Positions 53,008 to 61,581 of a stretch of 64,000 bases of DNA are shown in pieces (the first letter of the stretch is position 1; every line of letters starts with the position of its first letter). The notes under the pieces were generated by a model. That model was not told the origin of the DNA and searched no databases. It saw only the letters and a program-made list of their open reading frames with translations. The stretch is from Sphingomonas citri (GTDB lineage: Bacteria > Pseudomonadota > Alphaproteobacteria > Sphingomonadales > Sphingomonadaceae): positions 310,001 to 374,000 of the forward strand of contig NZ_JAHXZN010000003.1 in the NCBI RefSeq assembly GCF_019429485.1, in the 5' to 3' direction. Both the position numbers and the translations under genes were made by a program.

Positions 53008-53141
53008 GGTCGCTGGAAGGGGGCTCCCGCAGGCGTTGCGCTTCGTGGAGTGTCCCCTCCGCGACCGACCCGCTGCCGGCGATCCTCCTCCCCCGGGCGA
53101 GGAGGATGTGTCCGCTTCTCGCCCCCGGCAGGTCCCAGCGA
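53008..53141. repeat. palindromic intergenic repeat (GGTCGCTGG...CCAGCGACC)
   Basis: Outer arms GGTCGCTGG (53008-53016) and CCAGCGACC (53133-53141) are exact reverse complements. Inner segments GGGGGC and GCCCCC, and CCTCCTCCCCCGGGCGAGGA, also fold. No second copy was recognised in the window. It sits in the divergent promoter region between alpha-galactosidase and TonB receptor genes. Confidence 0.6.
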
Positions 53142-53180
53142 CCGTCGTCTGAATTGACCGAAGCGGGTAACCCGGATCGC

Positions 53181-53209
53181 TTGACACCCCACTACTCATA
53201 CAAGATGAT
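53181..53209 (+). promoter_or_regulatory. promoter of the TonB receptor gene with candidate operator
   Basis: TTGACA at 53181-53186 and GATGAT at 53204-53209 are spaced 17 bp, a good sigma-70-type promoter. The motif TACTCATACAA (53193-53203) fills the spacer and is shared with the alpha-galactosidase promoter at 52942-52952, so a repressor there would block polymerase. Confidence 0.55.
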
Positions 53210-53252
53210 CAATCGGGCGAGGGCAGAAGACCCCGCACATCGGGAGAGGATC

Positions 53253-56147
53253 ATGAGAGCTCGTCTGCTCGCGGGCGCGGCGCTGTTCGCCTGCGCCGCG
53301 TCGCCAGTGATGGCGCAATCGTCAAACGCCAACTCGGTCGCCCCCACCGGCACGCCCCAGGCGGACACGCCCGCCGAGCCGCAGGGCCCGTCCGAGACGC
53401 CGCCCGGCGCGGCGCCGCAGGACGGGGTCGAGGACATCGTCGTCACCGGCATCCGCAGCAGCCTGCGCTCCTCGCTCGCCACCAAGCGCAACGCCGAGAA
53501 CATCGTCGATTCGATCACCGCCGAGGACACCGGCAAGTTCCCCGACACCAACATCGCCGACTCGCTCCAGCGCATCACCGGCGTGGCGATCGATCGCTCG
53601 GGCGGCGAGGGCCAGTTCATCACCGTCCGCGGCCTCGGCCCCGAGTTCAACACCGTGCTGGTCAACGGCCGCATCATGGCGACCGACAATCCGGGGCGCG
53701 AATTCTCGTTCGACGTGCTGTCGTCCAACCTCATCCAGCGCGTCGACGTCTACAAGACCTCGCTGCCACAGCTCCAGGAAGGCGGCATCGGCGCGACCGT
53801 CAACGTCGTCACCGCGCGACCGCTCGACGGGCGCGCCGGCTTCCACGCCACCCTCGCGGCGGGCGGCATCTATGACTCGCTCGCCGACAAGGTGAGCCCC
53901 GACTTCTCGGGCATCGTCTCCTGGACCAACCCCGACAAGACCTTCGGCGCCCTGCTCTCGGCCTCCTACACCAACCGCAAGAGCCAGCTCGACTCGGCGC
54001 GGATCGGCGGCTGGATCCTGGGGTCGCAGGGCTTGATCGACGGCACCGCCAGCTCGACCGGCCTGACTACCGACGCGCTCGTCGACAGCCCGAACGACAT
54101 CCACATCCCGCGCGAGTATAATTTCGACCGCGAGGAAGACACGCGCGAGCGGATCAACGTCGCGGGCTCGATCCAGGGGCAGCTGACCGACCGGCTGCTG
54201 CTGACGGTCGACGGCATCTACTCGCAGTTCAACGTGTCGCAGTACACGCGGCGCTACGGTGACTTCTTCACCGAGCGCTTCGTCGGCGTCGAGACCGACG
54301 CGAACAACACCGTCACCGGCTTCAACCGCCCCGGCTCCAACTTCCTCGCCGCGAACCCCGGGCTGCTCGAGCCGGTGCCCGGCGTGTCCGACACGCGCGT
54401 GACGCGGCAGCAGAACGACAATATCGTCTGGACCAGCCAGCGCGAGACCGAGAGCTACCAGGTCGGCGCCAACCTCGCCTGGGACGTCTCCGACCAGCTC
54501 AAGCTCAAGCTCGACGCCTCCACCACCAAGGCGACGCAGCGCAACCCGTACAAGTTCGTCGTCGTCGGCTCGCTGGCGCAGACGTCGGTGCGGTTCGATC
54601 TCAACCCGGAGAACGACCTGCCGGGCCTCACCAACCTCGGCCCGATCACCGACGCCAGCCTGCTGCGCGCGCATTTCGCGCAGAACGACCTCACGCGCGT
54701 GAGCGACAAGGGCAGCGAGTTCCACGCGGACGGCGAGTGGACCGCAGACCGCGGCATCCTGCAATCGCTGATGTTCGGCGCCTCCTACAACCAGCGCCGC
54801 AAGGTGCGCACCCGCTCGGACAATTCGGACACGGTCTGCACCTATTGCGGCTATGACATCCCGATCCCGTCCAACCTCGTCCAGGCCTATTCGCTCGGCA
54901 ACTTCCTGCCCGGCGCCTCGGGCAGCGACGCGCTGCCGAAGGACTTCTTCACCTTCAACCAGGAGGACATCTTCGCCTTCCTGTCCGATCCCGCCAACCT
55001 CGTGCGCCCGCGCCAGGGGCGCACCGCGGAGGAGCAGGCGGCCGAGGCGGCGCGCGTCGAGGCGCTGGCGGGCGGTCCCTATGGCCGGCGTGACCGGCCC
55101 AACGCGCGGCTCGACGTCGAGGAGAAGGTGGTCGCGGCCTATCTCAACGCCAATTTCAAGGGCGACGAATGGTCCGGCAACATCGGCGGGCGCTTCGTCA
55201 GCACGCGGCTGCGCTCGGCCGGGTTCGGGCAGCAGATCGTGCGCATCTTCGTCAACCCGGGCGACGACAATCTGAACTTCGTCTACACCGACCCGCAGGC
55301 GATCAGCGTCCGCAACAGCTACACCGATTTCCTGCCCTCGGCGAACATCAAATATGCGATCACGCCGAAGATGCTCGCGCGCGCCGCGGTGTCGAAGACG
55401 GTGACCCGGCCGACGCTCACCTCGCTCGGCGTCGACAACAGCTACGGCGGGCGGCTGACCAACGCGACCTCTAGCGGCGGCAACCCGGCGCTGCGCCCGT
55501 TCAAGTCGACCAACTATGACGTCTCGCTCGAATATTACATCACCGACGTGAGCTACGTCAGCGTCTCGGGCTTCTACAAGGCGTTCACCGACTTTCTCGA
55601 GAGCCAGACGCTGCCGGTGACGATCGCCGGCTTCGACTTCCTCGACACGCGCACGCGCAACGGCCAGAGCGGCTCGATCGCGGGCGTCGAGGTCGGCGGC
55701 CAGTACACGTTCGACCGGCTGCTGCCCGGCGCGCTCGGCGGCTTCGGCGTCGCCGGCAATTACACCTATGTGTCGAGCAACGTCGAGCGGGCGGAGGGCA
55801 GCGGCACCAACGCCAACAATTGCGGCTACAACGGCCTGTCGCCGCACTCCGCCAACGGCAGCCTGTTCTACGAGAAATACGGGCTCCAGGCGCGCGCCTC
55901 GTACAACTGGCGCTCGTCGTTCCTGCGCCAGTGTTTCGGCGCGGCGTCACGGCCCGAGAACCGCGCCGCCTACGGCCAGCTCGACATGAGCGTCTCCTAC
56001 GACGTCACGCCGGTGTTCCAGGTGTACGCGCAGGGGGTCAATCTCACCAACCAGTACGTCCACGATTACTCGGTGATCGAGGACCGGCTGCTGATGCTGC
56101 AGAACACCGGCTCGCGCTACCTGTTCGGCGTGCGCGCCCGCTTCTGA
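53253..56147 (+). CDS. TonB-dependent receptor (Caulobacter/Xanthomonas type, probable galactoside uptake)
   Basis: The 964-residue outer-membrane receptor has a signal peptide (LLAGAALFACAASPVMAQ), a linker rich in Pro/Ala/Glu, a TonB-box-like VEDIVVTGIR and a plug domain: NIADSLQRITGVAIDR, QFITVRGLGPEFNTVLVNGR and RVDVYKTSLPQLQEGGIGAT. A 22-strand barrel ends GSRYLFGVRARF. The ITGVAIDR plus RGLGPEFN spelling is that of the TIGR01782 TonB-Xanth-Caul group that imports oligosaccharides. Adjacent alpha-galactosidase and GntR genes suggest alpha-galactoside substrates. ATG 53253 follows GGGAGAGGATC; the open frame upstream is not conserved. A CTYCGYD pair in an extracellular loop could form a disulfide. 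Confidence 0.94.
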   Translation: MRARLLAGAALFACAASPVMAQSSNANSVAPTGTPQADTPAEPQGPSETPPGAAPQDGVEDIVVTGIRSSLRSSLATKRNAENIVDSITAEDTGKFPDTNIADSLQRITGVAIDRSGGEGQFITVRGLGPEFNTVLVNGRIMATDNPGREFSFDVLSSNLIQRVDVYKTSLPQLQEGGIGATVNVVTARPLDGRAGFHATLAAGGIYDSLADKVSPDFSGIVSWTNPDKTFGALLSASYTNRKSQLDSARIGGWILGSQGLIDGTASSTGLTTDALVDSPNDIHIPREYNFDREEDTRERINVAGSIQGQLTDRLLLTVDGIYSQFNVSQYTRRYGDFFTERFVGVETDANNTVTGFNRPGSNFLAANPGLLEPVPGVSDTRVTRQQNDNIVWTSQRETESYQVGANLAWDVSDQLKLKLDASTTKATQRNPYKFVVVGSLAQTSVRFDLNPENDLPGLTNLGPITDASLLRAHFAQNDLTRVSDKGSEFHADGEWTADRGILQSLMFGASYNQRRKVRTRSDNSDTVCTYCGYDIPIPSNLVQAYSLGNFLPGASGSDALPKDFFTFNQEDIFAFLSDPANLVRPRQGRTAEEQAAEAARVEALAGGPYGRRDRPNARLDVEEKVVAAYLNANFKGDEWSGNIGGRFVSTRLRSAGFGQQIVRIFVNPGDDNLNFVYTDPQAISVRNSYTDFLPSANIKYAITPKMLARAAVSKTVTRPTLTSLGVDNSYGGRLTNATSSGGNPALRPFKSTNYDVSLEYYITDVSYVSVSGFYKAFTDFLESQTLPVTIAGFDFLDTRTRNGQSGSIAGVEVGGQYTFDRLLPGALGGFGVAGNYTYVSSNVERAEGSGTNANNCGYNGLSPHSANGSLFYEKYGLQARASYNWRSSFLRQCFGAASRPENRAAYGQLDMSVSYDVTPVFQVYAQGVNLTNQYVHDYSVIEDRLLMLQNTGSRYLFGVRARF

Positions 56148-56154
56148 CCTCTTC

Positions 56155-56181
56155 GGTCCTCCCCGCCCTGCGGGGAGGACC
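56155..56181. terminator. bidirectional hairpin terminator
   Basis: A perfect 12-bp stem GGTCCTCCCCGC / GCGGGGAGGACC with a CCT loop lies between the convergent TonB receptor gene (ends 56147) and the small minus-strand gene (ends 56187). It serves both directions by position. Confidence 0.75.
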
Positions 56182-56186
56182 TTCGC

Positions 56187-56408
56187 TCAGCCGCGCGTCT
56201 TGATCACCGTCTTCTGCGCGCGCGCCTGCTTGGCATAGTGATGGTGCGCCACCGCGCAGCCGGCCGCGGCGCCGAGCACCGCATGGCCCTTGCCGACGAA
56301 ATGACCCGCCACGCCGCCCGCCGCCGCGCCGCGCACACAGCCCTTGGCGAGCGCGGGCGAGGCCGTGGCCAGCACCAGCGGGACCGCGAGAAGAGAGAGC
56401 ATCCGCAT
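56187..56408 (-). CDS. small exported glycine-rich protein
   Basis: The 73-residue product has a signal peptide (LLAVPLVLATASPALAKG) and a short Gly/Ala/His-rich body: CVRGAAAGGVAGHFVGKGHA, VLGAAAGCAVAHHHYAKQ. The GAAAGGVAGHFVGKGHAVLG pattern looks like a small glycine zipper, and two Cys could pair. It ends with TVIKTRG. Similar short proteins are annotated only as hypothetical in sphingomonads. ATG 56408 follows GGAGGTTTTC, a good ribosome site. Probably located in the periplasm or outer membrane. Confidence 0.8.
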   Translation of the reverse strand: MRMLSLLAVPLVLATASPALAKGCVRGAAAGGVAGHFVGKGHAVLGAAAGCAVAHHHYAKQARAQKTVIKTRG

Positions 56409-56646
56409 GAAAACCTCCGTCGTTCAGTGATGCCCTGTTGTACGCGCCGCCGGCCGCGGTGTTGCGTTAAACTTCGGTCATGTCGCGGCAGCCTTCGCCG
56501 GGGTCAGGGCAGCCCGACGCGCCCCCGGCGAGGCGCCGGCCGGCGGCGATCCGTCGCCGCGTCGCGGCGCGGCGCGTGACGCTCGATCCGTTGACCTCTC
56601 GGTAAGGTTCGCGGCCTAGCTGGCGCTGCGGGGCACGGAGGCGCAT

Positions 56647-57207
56647 TTGGCAATCTTGGACTCACTCGCCGGCTTCATCGACAATAATGGCCTGGCGGAG
56701 GCCTTCGCCGCCAAGGCGGAGGATCCCGCCAAGGCACGCCGCCCGCTGCTCGACGGCATCCGCCGCGCGCGCGAGCAGTTCGCCGCACGCGCGGGAGACG
56801 GCGCGCGCGTCGGCAGTCGCTGGTGGCAGGTGCAGAACGGCGTGGTCGCGCTCACCGTCAAGATCGGCGGCGACGTGCTGCCGCTCAACGGCGCCGCCAC
56901 CAATCACCTGCCCGAGGGCGTGTTCGCCGCCTTCCTCGACGCGCTCGAGCGGGCGGTCGAGGCGGGCGAGCTCGACGAGGCGCTGCGCGCGCGCCAGGCC
57001 GAGCGCGCGCGCCCGGCGCGCGGCGCGGAGCCGGCGCAGCGCCAGCGCGTCCCCGGTCGCCACCCCAGCAACGACCGCGAGGACTGGGACAGCCTCACCT
57101 GGGCCGAGCGGCAGAAGGTCAGCGCCTTCTACCGCGAGGGCCGCAACCCCGACGGCAGCGTCATCGCCACCGCCGGCTACAAGCCCGACGCGCCGATCGC
57201 GGGCTGA
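56647..57207 (+). CDS. conserved hypothetical protein (186 aa), TTG start
   Basis: The 186-residue cytosolic protein starts at TTG 56647, 5 nt after GGAGG (56637-56641): MAILDSLAGFIDNNGLAEAF. It has a helical first third, a WWQVQNGVVALTVKIGGDVL beta segment, LPEGVFAAFLDALERAVEAG, and a C-terminal basic/polar tail with DREDWDSLTWAERQKVSAFY and GRNPDGSVIATAGYKPDAP. I do not recognise a family. The last 31 nt overlap the convergent cyclopropane synthase gene on the other strand, an arrangement that can cause antisense interference. Confidence 0.75.
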   Translation: MAILDSLAGFIDNNGLAEAFAAKAEDPAKARRPLLDGIRRAREQFAARAGDGARVGSRWWQVQNGVVALTVKIGGDVLPLNGAATNHLPEGVFAAFLDALERAVEAGELDEALRARQAERARPARGAEPAQRQRVPGRHPSNDREDWDSLTWAERQKVSAFYREGRNPDGSVIATAGYKPDAPIAG

Positions 57208-58421
57208 GCAGCGCGCTGAGCACCGGGCGGCATCATATAGTCGCGCGTGAGCGGCAGCGCCTCGCGGCGGCGGGTGAGCTGGATCTGATAGTTGAGGTGC
57301 CCGTCGTGGCGGAAGGCGACCAGCGCGCCCGCCAGGTAGAAGCGCCACATGCGATAGAAGCGCGCGTCGTAGAGCGCCTCGATCGCCTCGCGCGCGGCCT
57401 CGACGCGCGCGAGCCACCGGTCGATCGTCAGCGCGTAATGCAGGCGTAGCGTCTCGACGTCGGTCACCCATAGCCGCGCGTCCTCGATCGCGGGGGTGAT
57501 CTGGCTGAGCGCGGGGACGTAGCCGCCGGGGAAGATGTAGCGCGCCAGCCAGCGGTCGGTCGCGGCGGGGCCGTCGGCGCGGCCGATGGTGTGGAGCAGC
57601 ATCACTCCGTCCTCGGCGAGCAGCGCGCGGCAGTGGCGGAAGAAGGCGCCATAGTGCGGCGGCCCGACATGCTCGAACATGCCGACCGACACGATCCGGT
57701 CGAACGTTCCGCGCACGTCGCGATAGTCGAGCAGCTCGAAGCGGACATGGTTCGCCACCCCGGCTTCCTCCGCGCGCCGCCGCGCCACCGCGAGCTGCTG
57801 CTCGGAGAGGGTGATCCCCAGCACCTCGACGCCGGCGACGCGGTGCAGGTAGAGCGCCAGACCGCCCCAGCCGCAGCCGATGTCGAGCACGCGGTCGCCC
57901 GCGCGCAGCGCGAGCTTGTCGGTGATGTGGCGCAGCTTGGCCGCCTGCGCCTGCTCCAGCGTGGCGTCGGGCGCGTCGAAATAGGCGCAGCTGTAGTGCA
58001 GGTCGGGATCGAGGAAGAGCGCGTACAGCTCGGTCGAGAGGTCGTAATGGTGCGCGACGTTGCGGCGCGCGCGGCGGCGCCAGTTGATCCCGGTGAGCAG
58101 CGCGCTGCGCCGCCACGGCCGCCACCAGCGCAGGTCGGCGGCGGCGTCGTCGTCCCAGTGGGTGTTGCGCCCGATCAGGTCGAGGAAGCCGCGTATATCG
58201 TCGCCGTCGATCACCATGCGCCCGTCGACATAGGCCTCGCCCAGCGCCAGCGCCGGGTCAAGCGCGGCGCGGCGCGGCGTCGCACGGTCGCGGAACCGGA
58301 TCGTCGCGTCGGGCGCGGCGGGCGCGGGCTCGCCGAAGCGGTGCGTGCGCCCGGCGGCATCGACCACCACGAGCACGCCGCGCCGGATCAGCCGGCGCAG
58401 CAGGAAAGCGAGCAGCCGCAT
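57177..58421 (-). CDS. cfa: cyclopropane-fatty-acyl-phospholipid synthase
   Basis: Cfa adds a methylene group from SAM to unsaturated acyl chains in membrane phospholipids. The 414-residue protein has RNVAHHYDLSTELYALFLDP, HYSCAYFDAPDATLEQAQAA, the SAM loop VLDIGCGWGGLALYLH, GITLSEQQ, FELLDYRDV, VSVGMFEHVG, LLHTIGRADG and FPGGYVPALSQ, plus FYRMWRFYLAGALVAFR near the end. An N-terminal lipid-binding region is present, so length is normal. It is convergent with and overlaps by 31 nt the preceding gene. It starts at ATG 58421, well away from the divergent chromate operon. Confidence 0.94.
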   Translation of the reverse strand: MRLLAFLLRRLIRRGVLVVVDAAGRTHRFGEPAPAAPDATIRFRDRATPRRAALDPALALGEAYVDGRMVIDGDDIRGFLDLIGRNTHWDDDAAADLRWWRPWRRSALLTGINWRRRARRNVAHHYDLSTELYALFLDPDLHYSCAYFDAPDATLEQAQAAKLRHITDKLALRAGDRVLDIGCGWGGLALYLHRVAGVEVLGITLSEQQLAVARRRAEEAGVANHVRFELLDYRDVRGTFDRIVSVGMFEHVGPPHYGAFFRHCRALLAEDGVMLLHTIGRADGPAATDRWLARYIFPGGYVPALSQITPAIEDARLWVTDVETLRLHYALTIDRWLARVEAAREAIEALYDARFYRMWRFYLAGALVAFRHDGHLNYQIQLTRRREALPLTRDYMMPPGAQRAAQPAIGASGL

Positions 58422-58490
58422 CGCCGCAGGCTAGCCGAGACGCGGCGCGCTGCCAACGCGGCGCGCGGCTTGACAGCGCGCGACGGCGGT

Positions 58491-58539
58491 GGCTGATTGC
58501 GCGCCATGGGGGCTGCGACCTCCCCATGAGGCGTCAGCC
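58491..58539 (+). promoter_or_regulatory. nested inverted repeat in the leader of the chromate operon
   Basis: GGCTGA (58491-58496) pairs with TCAGCC (58534-58539), and inside this ATGGGG (58506-58511) pairs with CCCCAT (58522-58527). A TTGACA lies just upstream at 58470-58475. The element is 40 nt before the GTG start of the first gene and could be an operator or a leader hairpin. Confidence 0.4.
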
Positions 58540-58578
58540 GAAGGTTCGCGTCCTGCATCATCCTGCCGAGGACGCACC

Positions 58579-59397
58579 GTGCCCGCTCTTCACGCCATCT
58601 CCCCCGACACGCTCGCCCGGCTCGTCGCGCTGCCCGGCGCCCCGGCGATCCTCGACCTGCGCGACGCGCCCGCCGCGACCCTCCCCGGCGCGCGCGTGCT
58701 CGGCGTCGCGACGCGACCGACCGCGCCGGCCGGCCGCGCGGTCGTGGTGGTGGACGAGGCGGGCGGTGCCGCCGCGGCCGCGGCGGTCGCGCTGCTGCGG
58801 AGCGACGGCGTCCGCGCCGAGCGGCTGGAGGGCGGCTTCGCGGCCTGGGCGAGCGCGGGACTGCCGACGGTGGCGCTGGCGCATCTGCCGCCGCGCCACG
58901 ACGACGGCCGCACCTGGTGGGTCACGCGCGCGCGGCCCAAGGTGGACCGGATCGCCTGCCCCTGGCTGATCCGCCGCTTCATCGATCCGGACGCGCGCTT
59001 CCTCTACGTCGCGCCGGGCGAGGTGCTGGCGGTCGCGGCGGCCGAGCGCGCCGAGCCGTTCGACGTCGCGGGCGAGGGCGTGGTGTGGACGCACCGCGGC
59101 GAGCGCTGCAGCTTCGACGCGCTGGTCGACGGCTTCGGGCTCGTCGGCCACGCGCCGCTCGCGCGGCTGGCCGCGATCGTGCGCGGCGCCGACACCGACC
59201 GGCTCGATCTCGCGCCGGAAGCGGCGGGGCTGCTCGCGCTGTCGCTCGGCCTGTCGCGGCTGCACGACGACGACCACGCGCAGCTCGAGGCGGGGCTGAC
59301 GCTCTACGACGCGCTGTATCGCTGGTGCCGCGACGCGCAGGGCGAGCGCCACGACGCGCGCTCGCACCGGCCCGCGCACGCCGCGGTGACCGCGTGA
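58579..59397 (+). CDS. ChrB-like protein with degenerate rhodanese domain
   Basis: The 272-residue protein joins a rhodanese-like domain (1-about 108) to a ChrB-type domain (about 112-265: TWWVTRARPKVDRIACPWLI, RRFIDPDARFLYVAPGEVLA, GEGVVWTHRGERCSFDAL). The rhodanese part keeps the ends (PAILDLRD, RAERLEGGFAAWASAGLP) but its active-site loop is VVVVDEAGGAAAAA with no cysteine, so it cannot carry sulfur. ChrB-type proteins act in chromate sensing or resistance. GTG 58579 follows GAGGA. It overlaps chrA by GTGA, so it is coupled to the transporter. A DNA-binding domain is not apparent, so it is not a typical ChrB repressor. Confidence 0.85.
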   Translation: MPALHAISPDTLARLVALPGAPAILDLRDAPAATLPGARVLGVATRPTAPAGRAVVVVDEAGGAAAAAAVALLRSDGVRAERLEGGFAAWASAGLPTVALAHLPPRHDDGRTWWVTRARPKVDRIACPWLIRRFIDPDARFLYVAPGEVLAVAAAERAEPFDVAGEGVVWTHRGERCSFDALVDGFGLVGHAPLARLAAIVRGADTDRLDLAPEAAGLLALSLGLSRLHDDDHAQLEAGLTLYDALYRWCRDAQGERHDARSHRPAHAAVTA

Positions 59398-60785
59398 GCG
59401 CGCGCGTTCCCGCTGCGGCCGGGCGCCCCGCGCCGGTGACGCTGCGCGCCGCGACCCGCATATGGTGGCGTATCGCGCTGCTCTCGTTCGGCGGCCCGGC
59501 GGGGCAGATCGCGGTGATGCACCGCATCCTGGTCGACGAGCAGCGCTGGATCGGCGAGCAGCGGTTCCTCCACGCGCTCAACTATTGCATGCTGCTGCCC
59601 GGCCCCGAGGCGCAGCAGCTCGCCACCTACGTCGGCTGGCTGATGCACCGCACGCGCGGCGGCATCGTCGCGGGCGTGCTGTTCGTGCTGCCCGGCGCGG
59701 CCGCGATCATGGCGCTGAGCTGGGTCTATGTCCTCTACGGCCGCGTCGGCATCGTCGCCGCTTTGTTCTACGGGCTCAAGGCCGCGGTGCTCGCGGTGGT
59801 GCTGCAGGCGGTGGCGCGGATCGGCACGCGCGCGCTGCGCAGCACGCCGGCGCGGCTGCTCGCCGCGCTCGCCTTCGTGCTGATCTTCTTTCTCGGCGCG
59901 CCGTTCCCGCTGATCGTGCTGGGCGCCGGCCTGATCGGCTGGTGGTCGGCGCGGCGCGGCGGCACCGCCTTCCGCCCGGGCGGCCACGGTGGATCGGGCG
60001 GCGCGGGGGTGGCCGACGCCGACACGCTGCTGGGCGAGGACCTGCCCGCGCACGCGCGCCCGGGCTGGCGCACGACGCTGCGCACGGCGTCGCTGTGGCT
60101 CGCTTTGTGGCTGGTGCCGGTGGTGGCGCTGCGCGTCGCGCGCGGCCCCGACGACGTGTTCGCGCGCGTCGCCACCTTCTTCGCGACGATGGCGACGGTG
60201 ACCTTCGGCGGCGCCTATGCGGTGCTCGCCTATGTCGCGCAGCAGGCGGTCGAGCATTACGGCTGGCTGGCCCCGCGCGAGATGCTCGACGGGCTCGGCC
60301 TCGCCGAGACCACCCCCGGGCCGCTGATCATGGTGCTCCAGTTCGTCGGCTTCCTCGCCGCCTATCGCGATCCCGGCGGGATGGCGCCGCTGCTCGCCGC
60401 GACTCTGGGCGGGCTGCTCGCCACCTGGGTGACGTTCGCGCCGTGCTTCCTGTGGATCTTCCTCGGCGCGCCCTTCATCGAGCGGCTGCGCGGCAACGCC
60501 GCGGTCGGCGGCGCGCTGGCGGCGATCACCGCCGCGGTGGTCGGCGTCGTGCTCAACCTCGCCTTGTGGTTCGCGCTGCACACGCTGTTCCGCGCCACCG
60601 TGGCCGTGCGCGCGGGGCCGGTGCGCTTCGACGCGCCGGTGCTCGCGACCCTCGACCCGTATGCGCTGGCGCTGGCGCTCGCCGCCGCGGTCGCGCTGTT
60701 CCGCACGCGCGCGGGCGTGATCGCGACGCTGCTGGCGAGCGCGCTCGGCGGCCTCGCGCTTCACCTCGCCGGAGTATTGCCATGA
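59394..60785 (+). CDS. chrA: chromate transporter ChrA (fused, long form)
   Basis: The 463-residue inner-membrane protein pumps chromate out of the cytosol. It has two homologous halves, as in long ChrA: half 1 with WRIALLSFGGPAGQIAVMHR and LNYCMLLPGPEAQQLATYVG, and half 2 with ATFFATMATVTFGGAYAVLA, DGLGLAETTPGPLIMVLQFV. Around ten membrane spans are separated by a soluble loop (about 195-225, RRGGTAFRPGGHGGSGGA). FGGP/FGGAY and the PGP motifs are intact in both halves. GTG 59394 overlaps the ChrB-like stop; its stop overlaps the DUF2490 start (ATGA). It belongs to a three-gene coupled operon. Confidence 0.95.
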   Translation: MSARVPAAAGRPAPVTLRAATRIWWRIALLSFGGPAGQIAVMHRILVDEQRWIGEQRFLHALNYCMLLPGPEAQQLATYVGWLMHRTRGGIVAGVLFVLPGAAAIMALSWVYVLYGRVGIVAALFYGLKAAVLAVVLQAVARIGTRALRSTPARLLAALAFVLIFFLGAPFPLIVLGAGLIGWWSARRGGTAFRPGGHGGSGGAGVADADTLLGEDLPAHARPGWRTTLRTASLWLALWLVPVVALRVARGPDDVFARVATFFATMATVTFGGAYAVLAYVAQQAVEHYGWLAPREMLDGLGLAETTPGPLIMVLQFVGFLAAYRDPGGMAPLLAATLGGLLATWVTFAPCFLWIFLGAPFIERLRGNAAVGGALAAITAAVVGVVLNLALWFALHTLFRATVAVRAGPVRFDAPVLATLDPYALALALAAAVALFRTRAGVIATLLASALGGLALHLAGVLP

Positions 60786-61480
60786 GATCCTCTCCTCTCG
60801 CCCACGCCGTCCTCGCAGCGCTCACGGGGGCGATCGGGCTCGTCGCCGCGACGCCCGCACGCGCCGAGGACGACGCCCAGGCCTGGGCCGCGGTGATCGC
60901 CTCGGGGCCGGTGCGCGGCGACCTGTTCCTGTGGCTCGAGGGGCAGGCGCGCGCCACCGACGAGGTGGGCGGTGGCAGCCAGCTGATCCTGCGCCCCGCG
61001 ATCGGCGCGCGGATCGGGCGCGACGCGCATGCGGTGGCGGGCTACGCCTTCGTCCGCACCGACCCGGCGGGGGGCACGCTCAGCCGCGAGCACCGGCCGT
61101 GGCAGCAGGTGCAGTTCGCGCCGGTCCGCCACCGCGACGGCACGCCGCTGCTGATCAGCCGCACCCGGCTGGAGCAGCGCATGGTCGAGGGGCGCGACGG
61201 CACCAGCTGGCGCCTGCGCCAGTTCGTCCGGCTGCAGCTGCCGGTGCGCGGCGGGAGCCCGGTGCAGCTGGTCGGCACCACCGAGGGCTTCGTCAACCTC
61301 AACGCGACCCGCTGGGGCGTGCGCGACGGCGTCGACCAGTGGCGCACCTTCGTCGGCGTGGGCTTCCCGGTGCTGCCGCGCGCGCGGCTCGAGCCCGGCT
61401 ATCTCAACCAGCGGATCGTCCGGACGGGCGAGGACCGCGTCAACCACGTGCTGAGCGCGACCTTGTTCGTCCGGCTCTGA
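60782..61480 (+). CDS. DUF2490 outer-membrane protein in the chromate operon
   Basis: The 232-residue exported protein has a signal peptide (LAALTGAIGLVAATPARA) and DUF2490 features: AWAAVIASGPVRGDLFLWLE, RIGRDAHAVAGYAFVRTDPA, EHRPWQQVQF, LLISRTRLEQRMVEG, SWRLRQFVRLQLPV and the closing EPGYLNQRIVR with a last strand ending LFVRL. A predicted outer-membrane barrel. ATG 60782 overlaps the chrA stop, so it is coupled to an efflux pump, which hints at an exit or permeability role. It is a paralogue of the product of 15991-16695. Confidence 0.88.
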   Translation: MRSSPLAHAVLAALTGAIGLVAATPARAEDDAQAWAAVIASGPVRGDLFLWLEGQARATDEVGGGSQLILRPAIGARIGRDAHAVAGYAFVRTDPAGGTLSREHRPWQQVQFAPVRHRDGTPLLISRTRLEQRMVEGRDGTSWRLRQFVRLQLPVRGGSPVQLVGTTEGFVNLNATRWGVRDGVDQWRTFVGVGFPVLPRARLEPGYLNQRIVRTGEDRVNHVLSATLFVRL

Positions 61481-61581
61481 TCGCGGGCGGTGCAAGGCCT
61501 CTGGCGGGCGGCGCGCGAGACCCCTGGCGCGGTGCGCGCGCGGGTGCGACAAGCGGCACCAGGATAGAGGAGAGGTCAGCG

